Source: Euglena gracilis (Eukaryota > Euglenida > Euglenophyceae > Euglenales). Taken from it: 64,000 nucleotides of DNA. The position numbers and the translations under genes are program-made. The stretch covers positions 405,995 through 469,994 of the forward strand of contig CP154955.1 of the NCBI GenBank assembly GCA_039621445.1, in the 5' to 3' direction. Numbering within the stretch: the first letter of the stretch is position 1; every line of letters begins with the position of its first letter. Below the pieces are notes generated by a model, which made no database searches, was not told the DNA's origin, and saw only the letters and a list, made by a program, of their open reading frames with translations. Shown in pieces: positions 1-8,637 of the stretch.

Positions 1-175
1 GTCCCACCCGTTGAATTTTTCCAAAAAAAAGGTTCCGCGGCGGTCGCGGTGCACACATACACCAGTGCCGCGGCATCCGCGGCGCACAGAAAAAAATTTG
101 CCGCGGCGCTGCCGGTTGCAAAAAAAAAATTCCGCGGTGGTCGCGGCGCACGGAAACATTTTTTCCGGTCGCACT
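1..175. repeat. Low-complexity GC/A-run block
   Basis: Three loosely similar units (near 24, 88 and 121) each join an A-run to a CCGCGG-rich stretch. Short open frames cross it, but their composition is pure GCG/CGG triplets and no motif is visible. It directly follows, in minus-strand sense, the DIRS-like remnant at 177-803. I see no gene in it. Confidence 0.5.
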
Positions 176-176
176 A

Positions 177-803
177 ACTGCAAGTATGGGCAGGAGTGCG
201 GTGCCGCGGACGCGGAAGAGGGGTGCCTGCGGTAGCAACGTGGCGCGTAGGGCCGCTGCCTGCAGGCTCGGTAGGGCAGGGGACCAGTCCGGGGCCACGA
301 CCACGGCGTGGATGCCGTGCTGAAGGCCGTGTCGGAAGAGCTGTGGCAGGACCCGGAAGGGTGGGTTCATCCACAGGGCCTCAGGACGGTTCCATGTCTG
401 GCTGAAGGCATCCACGGCCTCGTCCCAAAGGTGGCGAATTGGCAGTTGTGCCTGTCTGCAAAGGCGTCCATTTGGCAGGCGCAATGTCCAGTGCGCGTAG
501 GGTCCATGGCACCCAGCTGGGGTCCAGCATGTAGTCAGAGAGAGAGGAGGGCCCTGGTAGCGGGTTGATATCACCGTCGGTGAGGATTACGTCCCCGCGG
601 CCGGTGGGGGAGTGTGCGGTTCCCGGGTCCTCGGAATCTGGCTCTGCGTCGAGGAGGAAGGGGCAGATGGCCTCGTGCCGCAGGCACCAGCCGGCGCTGC
701 GGGAGGTGGCCTGAGTACCGTAGAGTGTACAGCGTATGTGATACCACCGAGCGGTCAGTCGGCTACCGGGGCTGCCGGATGGCCCCGGCGCTGGGCGCAA
801 GGC
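177..803 (-). pseudogene. Decayed DIRS-like retrotransposon segment (RNase H and following region)
   Basis: Read on the minus strand, 474-424 gives DAFADRHNCQFATFG. After a one-base frame change, 422-177 gives VDAFSQTWNR, then WMNPPFRVLPQL and VVVAPDWSPALPSLQ. This order (D-x-F-A-x-R-x-N, then D-A-F-x-x-x-W, then W-x-N-P-P-F, then a V-x-x-A-P-x-W strand) is typical of the region just after the RNase H core in tyrosine-recombinase retrotransposons of the DIRS/Ngaro/PAT kind. The stretch 540-803 continues upstream but I cannot align it with confidence. Frame breaks show it is dead. The segment stops exactly where the inverted-repeat element at 805 begins, so that element probably landed in it. 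A related element class sharing this domain cannot be excluded. Confidence 0.5.
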
Positions 804-804
804 G

Positions 805-1008
805 GTAGACTGGGGGGGGGGGGGTAGTGGGTAGTCGGCCGACTAGTCGGCCGACTACCCAATTGGTCCACCGACTAGTCCTAGTCGGTAGCTAGTCGGC
901 GAGACAGGGGGGGGGGGGGGGGGTGGGTAGTGGGTAGTCGGCCAACTAGTCGGCCGACTACCCACTCTAATGTACTAACGGGTCAAAACCGCCGACTTTT
1001 AAGCCCCC
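805..1008 (+). repeat. Left terminal inverted repeat
   Basis: Pairs with 3000-3194 read in reverse. It is made of repeated TAGTCGGCCGACTA palindromes separated by G-runs, so each arm can also fold on itself. The left arm lacks some bases of the middle palindrome compared with the right arm. Confidence 0.8.
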
Positions 1009-1317
1009 CCCCCCATGAACAAAATCCAATGCAATCTAGTCGGTGGCTAGTCGGCGGTCATAAAAATGGTCTGTGGCGGGCCCAAATCACCCGGAAATGG
1101 TCCGGATGGGTCCAAATAAGTGTCTAACGCCTAAATAAACACCCCCAGATGGAAATCTTTGGTCAGTGGGGGGTCGGTGGGCCCTTGATGGGGGTCCGGA
1201 GGGGTAAAGAACCAATGATGAAACAGGGATTACATTAAAATCCTTTAGAAATGCAATCTGCAATCTGCGTTTTGCATCACGAGAGGCAGAAAACTCCCCC
1301 CTCCACCCCAATCCGAG
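1009..1317. other. Internal spacer of the inverted-repeat element
   Basis: Single-copy-looking sequence between the left arm and the satellite array. It contains a further TAGTCGGTGGCTAGTCGGCGG piece near 1040 that echoes the terminal repeat. No open frame with recognisable content. Confidence 0.5.
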
Positions 1318-2757
1318 ACTCAAATAACAAAATCCCTTCTGTGTTGGCAACGTACTCGGGGGCTAAGTCGTTTTTGTGGCTCACTTTGGCATAGGCGGGG
1401 GGGGCTCCGCCCCCCCCCGCACCCCCCCCCTCAAATAACAAAATCCCTTCTGTGTTGGCAACATACTCGGGGGCTAAGTCGTTTTTGTGGCTCACTTTGG
1501 CATAGGCGGGGGGGGGCTCCGCCCCCCCCGCACCCCCCCCCTCAAATAACAAAATCCCTTCTGTGTTGGCAACATACTCGGGGGCTAAGTCGTTTTTGTG
1601 GCTCACTTTGGCATAGGCGGGGGGGGCTCCGCCCCCCCCGCACCCCCCCCCCCCTCAAATAACAAAATCCCTTCTGTGTTGGCAACATATTCGGGGGCTA
1701 AGTCGTTTTTGTGGCTCACTTTGGCATAGGCGGGGGGGGCTCCGCCCCCCCCCGCACCCCCCCCTCAAATAACAAAATCCCTTCTGTGTTGGCAACATAC
1801 TCGGGGGCTAAGTCGTTTTTGTGGCTCACTTTGGCATAGGCGGGGGGGGCTCCGCCCCCCCCACCCCCCCCTCAAATAACAAAATCCCTTCTGTGTTTGC
1901 AACATACTCGGGGGCTAAGTCGTTTTTGTGGCTCACTTTGGCATAGGCGGGGGGGGCTCCGCCCCCCCCGCACCCCCCCCCTCAAATAACAAAATCCCTT
2001 CTGTGTTTGGCAACATACTCGGGGGCTAAGTCGTTTTTTGTGGCTCACTTTGGCATAGGCGGGGGGGCTCCGCCCCCCCCGCACCCCCCCCCTCAAATAA
2101 CAAAATCCCTTCTGTGTTTGCAACATACTCGGGGGCTAAGTCGTTTTTGTGGCTCACTTTGGCATAGGCGGGGGGGGCTCCGCCCCCCCCGCACCCCCCC
2201 CCTCAAATAACAAAATCCCTTCTGTGTTTGCAACATACTCGGGGGCTAAGTCGTTTTTGTGGCTCACTTTGGCATAGGCGGGGGGGGCTCCGCCCCCCCC
2301 GCACCCCCCCCCCTCAAATAACAAAATCCCTTCTGTGTTTGCAACATACTCGGGGGGCTAAGTCGTTTTTGTGGCTCACTTTGGCATAGGCGGGGGGGGC
2401 TCCGCCCCCCCGCACCCCCCCCCTCAAATAACAAAATCCCTTCTGTGTTTGCAACATACTCGGGGGCTAAGTCGTTTTTGTGGCTCACTTTGGCATAGGC
2501 GGGGGGGGCTCCGCCCCCCCCGCACCCCCCCCCTCAAATAACAAAATCCCTTCTGTGTTTGCAACATACTCGGGGGCTAAGTCGTTTTTGTGGCTCACTT
2601 TGGCATAGGCGGGGGGGGCTCCGCCCCCCCCGCACCCCCCCCCTCAAATAACAAAATCCCTTCTGTGTTTGCAACATACTCGGGGGCTAAGTCGTTTTTG
2701 TGGCTCACTTTGGCATAGGCGGGGGGGGCTCCGCCCCCCCCGCACCCCCCCCCCCCT
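1318..2757. repeat. Tandem satellite array, ~110-bp unit, about 13 copies
   Basis: A unit of about 110 bp is repeated head to tail about 13 times, with a divergent 14th start at 2757. Each unit has an AAATAACAAAATCCCTTCTG block, an ACTCGGGGGCTAAGTCG block, and a GGCGGGGGGGCTCCGCCCCCCC hairpin-forming GC block. Copies differ mainly in G/C-run length and by single bases (TTGGCAAC versus TTTGCAAC), so expansion is recent. The minus strand stays open in places and would read a repeated peptide, but this follows from the unit length and I do not call it a gene. Confidence 0.95.
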
Positions 2758-2999
2758 CAAATAACAAAATCCCTTCTATGTTGGCTATAGACTTGGGGGA
2801 TAAGACCCTTTTTTTGTGCAAATTTTGACTTGTACTGAAAATTCAATGGGGAGAGGAGTACTTTTGTCAAAAGTGGCCCAAAATGGACATTTTCCCCCAA
2901 TTTTTTTGCATATTCACCCCCGATTGGGGGGTTCTGGAGCCATTTGGGTCGGTTTTGACCGGAGTTGAGGTGATTTAGACATTTTTTTTTACCAGGGGC
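2758..2999. other. AT-rich internal spacer of the inverted-repeat element
   Basis: Follows the last, divergent satellite unit and runs to the right arm. It is T/A-rich and has no recognisable coding content. Confidence 0.5.
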
Positions 3000-3194
3000 G
3001 GGGCTTAAAAGTCGGCGGTTTTGACCCGTTAGTACATTAGAGTGGGTAGTCGGCCGACTAGTCGGCCGACTACCCACTACCCCCCCGCCGACTAGCCACC
3101 GACCAATTAGTCGGCCGACTAGTCGGTGGACCAATTGGGTAGTCGGCCGACTAGTCGGCCGACTACCCACTACCCCCCCCCCCCCCCAGTCTAC
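3000..3194 (-). repeat. Right terminal inverted repeat
   Basis: Reverse complement of 805-1008, with three TAGTCGGCCGACTA-type palindromes separated by C-runs and ending AGTCTAC at 3188-3194. Confidence 0.8.
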
Positions 3195-3289
3195 CGTTTG
3201 GCACTCCGGCGCTGGTTCCTCCGCCTCCCAGGAGATCAGGCAGTAGACTTTGGTCATTTTGACCCCCCCCTCCCCCCCTCTATCCCCCT

Positions 3290-3640
3290 ATGGTGAAGTT
3301 CACCGTTTGAAAGTTCACCAGGGGGTCCTGGACCCCCTCCCTCCCCCCTCTGCCTAACCCATCGGTGAACTTCACCGGTGAAGTTCACCAAGGGAGCACT
3401 ATTTTGGCCAAAAATGGCCAAAAATGGCAGTTTGGGCAAGTTTTCGGAAATTTCGATAATCAACCTCAAAATGACCATTTTGAGAGGAAAGGAGCAAAAT
3501 TTTACCCATGAAAATTTCACCCCCAACCATCGAAACGGTGAAGTTCACCGGTGAACTTCACCGGTGAACTTCACCGCCGAAAGTACCCCCCCCCCCGGTG
3601 AATGTTCACCGGGGAACTTCACCCGTGAACTTCACCGTGG
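3290..3640. repeat. Cluster of GGTGAACTTCACC palindromes
   Basis: The 13-bp near-palindrome GGTGAA(C/G)TTCACC occurs at about 3291-3320, 3362-3390, 3536-3575 and 3597-3640, often as back-to-back copies. The outer groups flank a short unique T/A-rich core (about 3391-3535). The layout fits a small foldback or MITE-like element with composite inverted ends. C-runs lie on both sides (3256-3285 and 3585-3597). No coding content is seen. Confidence 0.65.
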
Positions 3641-3844
3641 GGGGCCACAGCCCCCCCCCACCCCTGCCGAACCTCCCCAAACGTGAAAGAGGACCTCCAA
3701 CCGGTTGTGCCGTAGGACATCCCACAGGTCCACACTGTCCGGCCCGGGGAGGTCCCGGGGACCAGGACCGGGACCGGGGTTTGCCTCGATATCGCCACAT
3801 GATAGCCAGTCTGAACCCCTCCCCTGCTTGTCCACCACCAGCAC
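3641..3844 (-). pseudogene. N-terminal retroelement protein fragment with a 2A-like motif
   Basis: A minus-strand open frame reads a short leader, then WLSCGDIEANPGP followed by a P/G-rich stretch and a short unique tail, before being cut by the palindrome cluster. The D-I-E-x-N-P-G-P octet is the ribosome-skipping (2A) signature. Such motifs sit near the start of proteins of several metazoan and protist retrotransposons. Orientation matches the DIRS-like remnant at 177-803, so both may be ends of one element opened by two later insertions (inference). There is no catalytic domain here. Confidence 0.5.
3770..3796 (-). other. 2A-like ribosome-skipping motif GDIEANPGP
   Basis: On the minus strand the codons read G-D-I-E-A-N-P-G-P, an exact fit to the consensus D-V/I-E-x-N-P-G-P. 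It is preceded by Leu-Ser-Cys, as in many functional 2A sites. In-frame GPGP repeats follow it. Confidence 0.6.
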
Positions 3845-3954
3845 CGGCGGGCGGCTGCTGGCCCACCACTGTCTGGGGGGGATGGTCGACGTCTATTGGG
3901 GGGGGGGGCGGCGCGGCACAAGGGGAATATCCGTCACGCTTGGGAGCTGGGGTA

Positions 3955-4115
3955 TCTGGCTAGCCGCGGCTAGCCGCGGCTGGCTGGCAAAAAAAAGGAG
4001 GAGGTCTGGCCAGCCATGGCCAGCCACGGCTGGATGGCGGGATTATAGGAGGAGGAGGTCTGGCTGGATTGAGTGTTGAGGGAAAAAAAGAGGGGGAGGA
4101 GGTCTGGCTGGCCGC
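3955..4115. repeat. Short GC palindromes and purine-run repeats
   Basis: Tandem GGCTAGCCGC and GGCCAGCCATGG-type palindromes are interleaved with three copies of an A-run plus GGAGGAGGTCTGGC block (near 3996, 4048 and 4096). No gene is seen. Confidence 0.5.
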
Positions 4116-4407
4116 GATGGGAAATTAGCGAACATTTTTTTCGCGTGAACCTTTTAATCTTACTTTTCCCCAGTCATGGACACAGAAGTGTTGGCGGAGG
4201 TTGCTGGTAATCCGTTACCCTCATGCCCAGAAATGTGTCAGGACTTACGAATGACCCTCCTACAAGAAGGCCTGCGACAGCGTCGCTTCAAAGGCAGCTG
4301 GCTCACAAAGACTACCCGTGCTGTCAGACACAAGGCACCCAATTCTTTGACCCAGAAGACTTTACCGAGGGAGGTTCACGAGATGCTTTTCTCTTGCGTG
4401 CACCCAC

Positions 4408-5042
4408 CTCTTACCGGCTGATGCCACTGCTGCACTGGTGAAGCGATATGGCAGACATGTTGCTCTACGGCATCGCCCAAGCCTGACCCCTACCGACTGT
4501 GTTTTGGCCGATTTGGCCTACGAGTCGGTCCCCAATTTTTTGACACCGGCCAAAAAACGAACCGCCGGTGTGGGGCTGACCAAGGACGAGGAAGAGTACC
4601 ATGCCCCCCCCCCATTGTGTACCCCCCCCATTGTGTACCCCCTGGGGGGGGAGGTACATAATGGGGGGGGTAGCACCACCTTCTCCCATGTCCCGCCAAA
4701 TAAAAACTTGCCCCCCCCCATTGTGTACCTCCCCCCCATTATGTACCTCCTGCCCGGTTTTGGCCTCCCGGGGGGAGGTACATAAAGGGGGGGGGGGCAT
4801 GGTACAACCGCCTGCATCAATTTTACCGCAGCCGGGTGGAACAGGCCTTCGGCCGAGTGAAAAAGTGGGAAATTTTCCGCGCCGGATTCCGAGGGAAAGA
4901 TTTTCATGTCCTTGAATGGGCTTTCACGGTCGTCTGTTCTGTCCTTAACGTGTACAATTCCATTTGCGTCCCACACTGCCCTTACCGCCCTAGTAGGCAA
5001 TTGCCAAAAGTTTTCAAAAGGCCTGAAATTTCAGTAAAGTGA
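4408..5042 (+). pseudogene. Decayed DDE transposase (Harbinger/IS-like, DDE_Tnp_4 type), C-terminal part
   Basis: The frame through 4435-4599 reads VLADLAYESVPNFLTPAKKR and LTKDEEEY. The same protein resumes at 4802 with NRLHQFYRSRVEQAFGRVKK, then a hydrophobic C-terminus ending at TGA 5040-5042. An L-A-D aspartate, a basic loop and a V-E-Q-A-F-G glutamate about 50 residues later fit the second Asp and the Glu of DDE_Tnp_4/HARBI1-like transposases. The first Asp is not visible. Upstream, 4176-4441 stays open in two frames without an alignable domain. The gene is broken by the miniature element at 4600-4801. Removing that element and one 4-bp duplication makes the frame continuous, so it was already this sequence when hit. 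Confidence 0.6.
4600..4801. mobile_element. 202-bp miniature inverted-repeat element inside the transposase
   Basis: The ends are CATGCCCCCCC and GGGGGGGCATG. GTAC stands on both sides (4596-4599 and 4802-4805), a direct target duplication. The reading frame Glu-Glu-Tyr-Asn-Arg is restored across one GTAC, so both borders are exact. Inside are four GTACC/ATTGTGTACC-type units next to C- or G-runs. A 4-bp GTAC (or 3-bp TAC) duplication and a C-rich TIR do not match a superfamily I can name with confidence; PIF/Harbinger uses 3 bp. Confidence 0.85.
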
Positions 5043-5117
5043 AATTTGCACGGTTTTATTGCATTTTTCCATATTTTCATGAAAACTCAAAAAATTGAAA
5101 TCTAAAAAATTTCAAAG

Positions 5118-5819
5118 CATTCGCGGGCGATCGCGGACGGAAGGACTTCCTAATTGGGAGCAAATCCGGTGTGTTCTCCCCTTGAAATTCGTTGTTTTTC
5201 TTTGTTTGGAACTCAGAATCCAACTATTTGAAGGATAAGGAATATGTTGATGCAGTATTTATTGAACGTCGAAGCAGGTGTGCCCCTCTGAAGGTGACTT
5301 TTGAAGAATTGTTCTCCTGGTCTTTTCTGGTGCATCTAGACCACTTTCGAAAAATTGCCATTTTTTTCAAAATACGCTCCGCTGGGTGACAATTTTGAGT
5401 GCCACCCTCTTGTGTGGCAGGTCTTCTATTGTGCGTTCTGTTTTTCTATCATTTTCTGGCGGTCCATATGGTTTTCTGGTGGTGTTTTACATGAAGGAAC
5501 TTTTGCTTCCATTTCACAGAGAACACTTGCTGCAGCTCTGTCTTTGACCTGTTTTTTGGGAGTGTTTTCACCTCGCATTGTCTGCTTTTAGTTTTAGGAC
5601 ATGTGGCTTCATTCTGGAATTTTGCCAGATTTGCCATTGTTCTTTTTTCCGTCCCATTTGTCCGATTCTTCCATGTTGTGTTTCATGTATGATTCTTCCA
5701 CTCACAGGTTCTACGTGTAGAATGTGAAGTTTGGTCAAAGAAGTTACAAAAGAAGAAGAAGAAGTGAAGGTATTGGCAGCTGTTGTCAGGGTCCTGTGTT
5801 TTGCAGAAAAAACACAGGG
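5118..5819 (+). repeat. ~700-bp direct repeat, copy 1
   Basis: Matches 7341-8039 over its whole length with scattered substitutions and small indels (roughly 93-95% by eye). It begins CATTCGCGG and ends AACACAGG. It contains a short open frame (5192-5389, starting MFFFVWNSESNYLKDKEY) that is open in both copies, but I know no family for it. No TG...CA ends, PBS or PPT, so I do not call these LTRs. At 5820 copy 1 runs into C/G-run sequence absent from copy 2. Confidence 0.85.
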
Positions 5820-6430
5820 CTCCTGGATCGCCCCCCCCCCCCCCGGCGGGTTTTCCCCTTGCATCTCGCCGTTAGATCGGGCTGGTGAGCTCGGCTTGAT
5901 TTCGGCAGCGGGTGGGTATTCGGCCAGTGGGGGTTGTCCCAGGGTGCTGGGCCCGAGGGTGGGGGAGCAGTTTATCACAAGGCGGGGTGTGGTGGCTGGC
6001 TTGTCCTGGGGGGGGGGGGGGGCGTGCCCAGGGTTTGGTTGATGGCTTTCCGAAGGGCGGTTGGAAGTGGCCTGTCCATACCCGGGGCGGGGGAGGGGGC
6101 GCAGGAGGGGTGTCATGCCAAAATGGCGCTCCCCTGGGGCTGTCTCCCGGGCTTGTGGCCAGGGGGTGCCTGGGTCCTGTTGGGGGGGGGGGCAGCTTTC
6201 CCCGAGCAGGCAAAGTGTGGCCACTGGGTCCTCACCAATGGGTGACACCACTTCATGTGGGAGTTCGGGATGCATGTGACCGTGGGGTGGGGGGGGTCCT
6301 CACCAACAAATGTGGGCATGTAATCATATGGGGCGACGGCGGTACAGTTGGGGTTTTTTGGGGACCCCCCCCTGTGCAGTTGGGATTTTCGGGACCCCCC
6401 CCTAGTGCCGACCCCCCCCCCCGAGACAGA
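5820..6430. other. GC-run-rich insert between the direct repeats
   Basis: Bounded by long C-runs (5830-5845 and 6411-6421), with many G-runs of 7-14 in between. Proline/glycine-rich frames are open on both strands (minus 5568-6275 is the longest), but with no motif. It begins exactly where copy 1 of the direct repeat stops matching copy 2, so an insertion is likely. Its nature is unknown. Confidence 0.4.
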
Positions 6431-7028
6431 TGAAAATTTTGACATCAAAAATGGCCTTTTCAGACCAAAAAAAAGGCCTTAAAAATTTTATCCGGCGCCT
6501 TCGGCGCCGGTTTTGGGCCGATTTTTGAGGGGGGGTTTGCAGTACAGTTAGGACCATAGGTGCCGGATCAAATTTTTCTCGTAACACAAAACGTTCACAA
6601 TCACCTCGATTTTTATTGAAGAAAAGCAAAGGGTTTTACCCCGTGCCACCCGCAGGGCAGCGAAACGGTGGCCATTTTTTCTGGATAGAAAGGTGAAATG
6701 GTCACATGAAATTCTTTTTAAGATTGGACCCCTGGGGAGCGTGGGTGCGCCGGACTTGGGGATGGGTCGTGCGTGCACGGTTTTCCTCCATTTTTTTATA
6801 AGAAAAATCGGGGTTCAATCACGATTCCCGGTGCGGAAACGGGGGGCGCCGAACCATGCCAAGAATGGCATCGCGAGCATGTGTCTCGCACTGAAATTTC
6901 CTTCGCCCTGCCAATTCAGCCATTTGCATTGCCTTTCTTGCTTATGACATGTTGAGGTCGGCCTCCTGTTCCAATTACATTGCCGAAATTTCAGAATTTT
7001 TTGGGCCACGATTCCTCGGTGAGCACCC
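6431..7028. other. No gene recognised
   Basis: Mixed-composition spacer with a strong GC hairpin at 6492-6510 (CCGGCGCC, a 3-base loop, GGCGCCGG). Short frames on both strands carry no recognisable domain. Confidence 0.4.
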
Positions 7029-7102
7029 GTGAATGATTCACTAGTGCGCAGGTGTTCACTAGTGAACCATTCACTACTGCCGTAGTGTTCACTAGTGAAT
7101 GG
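7029..7102. repeat. Cluster of TTCACTAGTGAA palindromes
   Basis: Three copies of GTTCACTAGTGAA (one shortened to ATTCACTAGTG) with the linker CATTCACTACTGCCGTAGTG, itself an inverted repeat, lie within 74 bp. Similar in style to, but different in sequence from, the cluster at 3290-3640. Confidence 0.6.
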
Positions 7103-7340
7103 ACCCCGATTCCTCACGTGGGGAAGCCCGTGAATGGTTAACGTTTTAAAAAAAAGTTATCCCAACCAAGACTGGGCAAATTTCACGTTTTTTTATTTTT
7201 TCAGAAAATTTCAAAATTTTCAAAAATTTCAATATTTTCATTGAAAAAATGGGAGAATCCTACTTCCTTTCTCCCTCCCGACTGCTTCCGAAATTTCCGG
7301 CCTTGATGATGGTGGCCAACACCCAGAAAGGCGTTTTAAA
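7103..7340. other. A/T-run spacer, no gene seen
   Basis: Runs of AAATTTC/GAAAATTT type resemble the spacer before copy 1 of the direct repeat (5043-5117), but the similarity is too weak to call a longer duplication. Confidence 0.4.
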
Positions 7341-8039
7341 CATTCGCGGCGATCGCGGACCGAAGGACTTCCTAATTGGGAGCAAACTGGTGTGTTCTCC
7401 CCCTTGAAATTCGTTGTTTTTCTTTGTCTGGAACTCAGAATCCAACTATTTGAAGGATAAGGAATATATTGATGCAGTATTTACTGAACGTCGAAGCAGG
7501 TATGCCCCCCTGAAGGTGACTTTTGAAGAATTGTTCTCCTGGTCTTTTCTGGTGCATCTTGACCACTTTCAAAAATTTGCCATTTTTTCCAAAATACGCT
7601 CCGCTGGGTGACAATTTTGAGTGCCACCCTCTTGTGTGGCAGGTCTTCTACTGTGCGTTCTGTTTTTCTATCATTTTCTGACGGTCCATCTGGTTTTCTG
7701 GTGGTGTTTTACATGAAGGAACTTTTGCTTCCATTTCACAGAGAACGCTTGCTGCAGCTCTGTCTTTGACCTGTGTTTTGGGTGTGTTTTCACCTGGCAT
7801 TGTGTGCTTTTAATTTTAGGACATGTGGCTTCATTCTGGAATTTTGCCAGATTTGCCAATGTTCTTTTTTTCCGTCCGATTTGTCCGTCATGCGTGTTGT
7901 GTTTCATGATTCTTCCACTCACAGGTTCCACGTGTAGAATGTGAATTTTAGTCAAAGAAGTTACAAAAGAAGAAGAAGATGTGAAGGTATTGGCAGCTGT
8001 TTGTCAGGGTCCTGTGGTGTTTTGCAGAAAAAACACAGG
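7341..8039 (+). repeat. ~700-bp direct repeat, copy 2
   Basis: Second copy of 5118-5819, same orientation, starting CATTCGCGG and ending AACACAGG. The small open frame at 7414-7611 is kept with a few amino-acid changes. Confidence 0.85.
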
Positions 8040-8637
8040 ACTCTGTTGTTGTTAATTGCGCACTTTCTTGATTGGTTTTGGTTTTGCTTGTGTTTCCTGC
8101 CTTTGTCTTCCTGAAAATTTTGTCAAAAGGGTTTTCTTCTCGGAGTGTGTTCTGAAAACTGGCACCCCCCCCTAAGTGTCAGGAAGTCTGTACGGGAATC
8201 CCCTCAACCTGGGGGGTCCAACCCCCCCCACCAAGGCTTTCCGTATTCCCGACGCCAATTTTTAGTGCCGTGGTGAGCGGTGGGTTCCCCCCCCCCCGTG
8301 CAAGGTGCAGGGTTTTTTTCGGTGAAAAAGCTTTTCGGAAGAAACTGGGATTTCAAACGGGGGGGGTGCTGCTGCGGCTTGGCTGGGCCCAAATCGGGGC
8401 TGGCTGCAGCCGCCCCCCCCCCCGGGGGGGGTTCGCAAAACCTTGAGAGATGTATGTCCGAAACACGTTAAAGTAAGTGAAAACCTCGTCGCAGGCACGA
8501 GAGGAACACAAATCTCTTTGTTCCGTGCAATAGGGACAACGAAGGAAATACGTCTTCCATACTAAGGACGAGTGAAATTTTTGAAAAAATGCGTGAAATT
8601 TTCAACTGCCGGCCATAAATTTCACGATGGAAAATTT
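8040..8637. other. Spacer with C/G-run segment, no gene seen
   Basis: T-rich sequence, then a 8163-8432 stretch framed by C- and G-runs with a GGCTGCAGCC palindrome. AT-rich sequence follows with short TGAAATTTT / AAAATTTTCA inverted repeats next to the truncated 3' end of the Gag remnant of element C. Confidence 0.4.

Larger units (their letters stand above)
805..3194. mobile_element. Inverted-repeat (foldback-type) non-autonomous DNA element
   Basis: The ends are long inverted repeats of about 200 bp: 805-1008 and the reverse complement of 3000-3194. Each starts GTAGACT followed by a G-run (AGTCTAC after a C-run on the right). Each then holds nested GTAGTCGGCCGACTA palindromes and a shared unique tail near TTTTGACCCGTTAGTACATT. 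No coding capacity is seen inside, only a satellite array and AT-rich spacer. A target duplication is not clear; a 2-bp CG on each side is possible. It splits what looks like a minus-strand retroelement: DIRS-like sequence on its left and a 2A-like motif beyond its right side. Confidence 0.75.

Noticed and set aside
545-575. Minus-strand GDINPLPGP, at first sight a second 2A motif
   Set aside because: It lacks the invariant Glu-x-Asn-Pro-Gly-Pro core, and its place before the DIRS-like block fits RNase H sequence better.
1277-1606. Minus-strand protein with repeated SHKNDLAPEYVANTEG
   Set aside because: It is only the translation of the satellite unit; the frame is lost in other units through G/C-run length changes.
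1318-2757. CRISPR-like repeat array
   Set aside because: Units are contiguous with no unique spacers, and the rest of the window is eukaryotic transposon DNA.
5568-6275. Pro-rich minus-strand protein of 235 codons
   Set aside because: Composition is driven by C/G runs, no domain is visible, and it runs across the repeat/insert border.
5118-8039. LTR pair of a small retrotransposon
   Set aside because: No TG...CA ends, PBS, purine tract or pol; the sequence between them is GC-run insert and spacer.
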